A stretch of 6,649 nucleotides of DNA from an uncultured Burkholderiales bacterium (GTDB taxonomy: Bacteria; Pseudomonadota; Gammaproteobacteria; Burkholderiales; Burkholderiaceae_E). The DNA is taken from contig CAIXXI010000249.1 of the NCBI GenBank assembly GCA_903923345.1, forward strand, positions 1-6,649. The letters run 5' to 3'. The notes under the pieces were generated by a model, which saw nothing but the letters and a program-made list of their open reading frames with translations, was not told where the DNA came from and searched no databases. The translations under genes and the position numbers were made by a program. Shown piece after piece: positions 6,192 to 6,649 of the stretch (positions are counted from its first letter, which is position 1; every line of letters starts with the position of its first letter).

Positions 6192-6649
6192 TATCGAGTT
6201 CGCGCACCAGGCCGCGGACTGCGGCCGTGCTGAGGTTGAGCAGCGAGCCGATCGCCTCGAAATCATCCGGCAGGGCGGGATTGTCCCAACCATGCTGGCT
6301 GTGTCGCGCCAGAGCCGTTGCCAGCAGGACATTGCGCACCCGGGGCTGGGCTGCGAGGTGTGAATTGGTCAGGTCGCGCAGCAACTCGGGCAGCCGCCAG
6401 GCGAGCATCAGCGCCTGCTCCAGATCAGCGATTTCAATATTGAGCACCTCACGCTGAGCCTGTGCCGAGCGCAGGGTCGGATCCGTGCGCTGGCGCTGCT
6501 GGATGTCGAGCGCGAGTTCGGGCGTGAGGCACCAGACCAGGCACTCAGCGAAGTCGTGCAACAGCGCCGCTTCATGGATCATCTCGGCATCGGTGTCCTG
6601 CCGATGCATGGCAAACCCGATCGCCAGGCGCGCTGCGCGGTGCGATCGC
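6166..6649 (-). CDS. HDOD-domain protein, C-terminal part (start beyond window)
   Basis: The 160 visible residues run to a TGA at 6166-6168, and the frame stays open to the window edge, so the N-terminus is missing. The text before the first visible ATG (6607-6609) reads RSHRAARLAIGFA and continues the same helix, which argues that this ATG is not the start. The pattern AALLHDFAE (27-35 of the visible part, with the HD pair at 31-32), WRLPELL (84-90) and a C-terminal helical tail with ARHSQHGWDNPALPDDF fits HDOD proteins. These are HD-fold relatives, usually non-catalytic, that act in signalling and stress regulation. A histidine often found shortly before the WxLP motif is not evident here, so activity is doubtful. 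It converges with the EamA gene and overlaps its last 26 bases. The family assignment rests on motif resemblance. Confidence 0.65.
   Translation of the reverse strand, partial: RSHRAARLAIGFAMHRQDTDAEMIHEAALLHDFAECLVWCLTPELALDIQQRQRTDPTLRSAQAQREVLNIEIADLEQALMLAWRLPELLRDLTNSHLAAQPRVRNVLLATALARHSQHGWDNPALPDDFEAIGSLLNLSTAAVRGLVRELDITASDPAF

Noticed and set aside
5900..6457. 185-codon + strand frame across the EamA/HDOD junction
   Set aside because: It overlaps the EamA gene in another frame and the HDOD gene antisense, and no domain is recognisable.
6607..6609. ATG as the start of a 147-residue HDOD protein
   Set aside because: The frame continues open to the window edge with residues that extend the HD-fold helix, so the gene most likely begins outside the window.

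Overview
The window reads as a GC-rich betaproteobacterial chromosome segment, most likely Burkholderiales. This is inferred from the orphan Bug/TctC-type substrate-binding protein, a family greatly expanded in that order, together with the codon style and the HDOD protein at the right edge. No rRNA, tRNA, CRISPR array, transposase or long repeat was seen. No stretch over 300 bases lacks a gene; the intergenic gaps are 25, 31, 86 and 71 bases.

Left edge (1-793, + strand): 18 open codons that may be the tail of an upstream gene are followed by a two-gene toxin-antitoxin module of the TumE/TumA type. The toxin (DUF6516-like) comes first and the winged-helix antitoxin second, joined by an ATGA stop/start overlap. 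A near-perfect 15-base palindrome sits just upstream of the toxin start and is a candidate operator. This part is visibly less GC-rich than the rest and looks like an accessory insertion.

Centre (793-5229, - strand): in transcription order, an M20 metallopeptidase/deacylase, an EamA (DMT) transporter and a short RlmN/Cfr-like radical SAM rRNA methyltransferase are packed with a 3-base gap and then a 1-base overlap. After an 86-base gap comes a Bug-type periplasmic binding protein with a Tat-like signal and its own strong ribosome binding site. The run ends at a hairpin plus TTTCTT, a probable terminator that touches the antitoxin stop codon.

Right part (5230-6649): a 71-base divergent region carrying a perfect 10-base palindrome separates the M20 gene from a second EamA transporter on the + strand. 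That gene converges on and overlaps by 26 bases an HDOD-domain gene on the - strand, whose start lies beyond the window.

How the genes work together is inference. The M20 hydrolase between two EamA carriers, with a Bug protein downstream, suggests uptake, hydrolysis and export of a small N-acylated or amidated compound, but no substrate can be named. The methyltransferase looks like a paralogue separate from housekeeping RlmN. No clearly new multi-gene system is visible. The most noteworthy items are the toxin-antitoxin module and the atypical RlmN-like enzyme.
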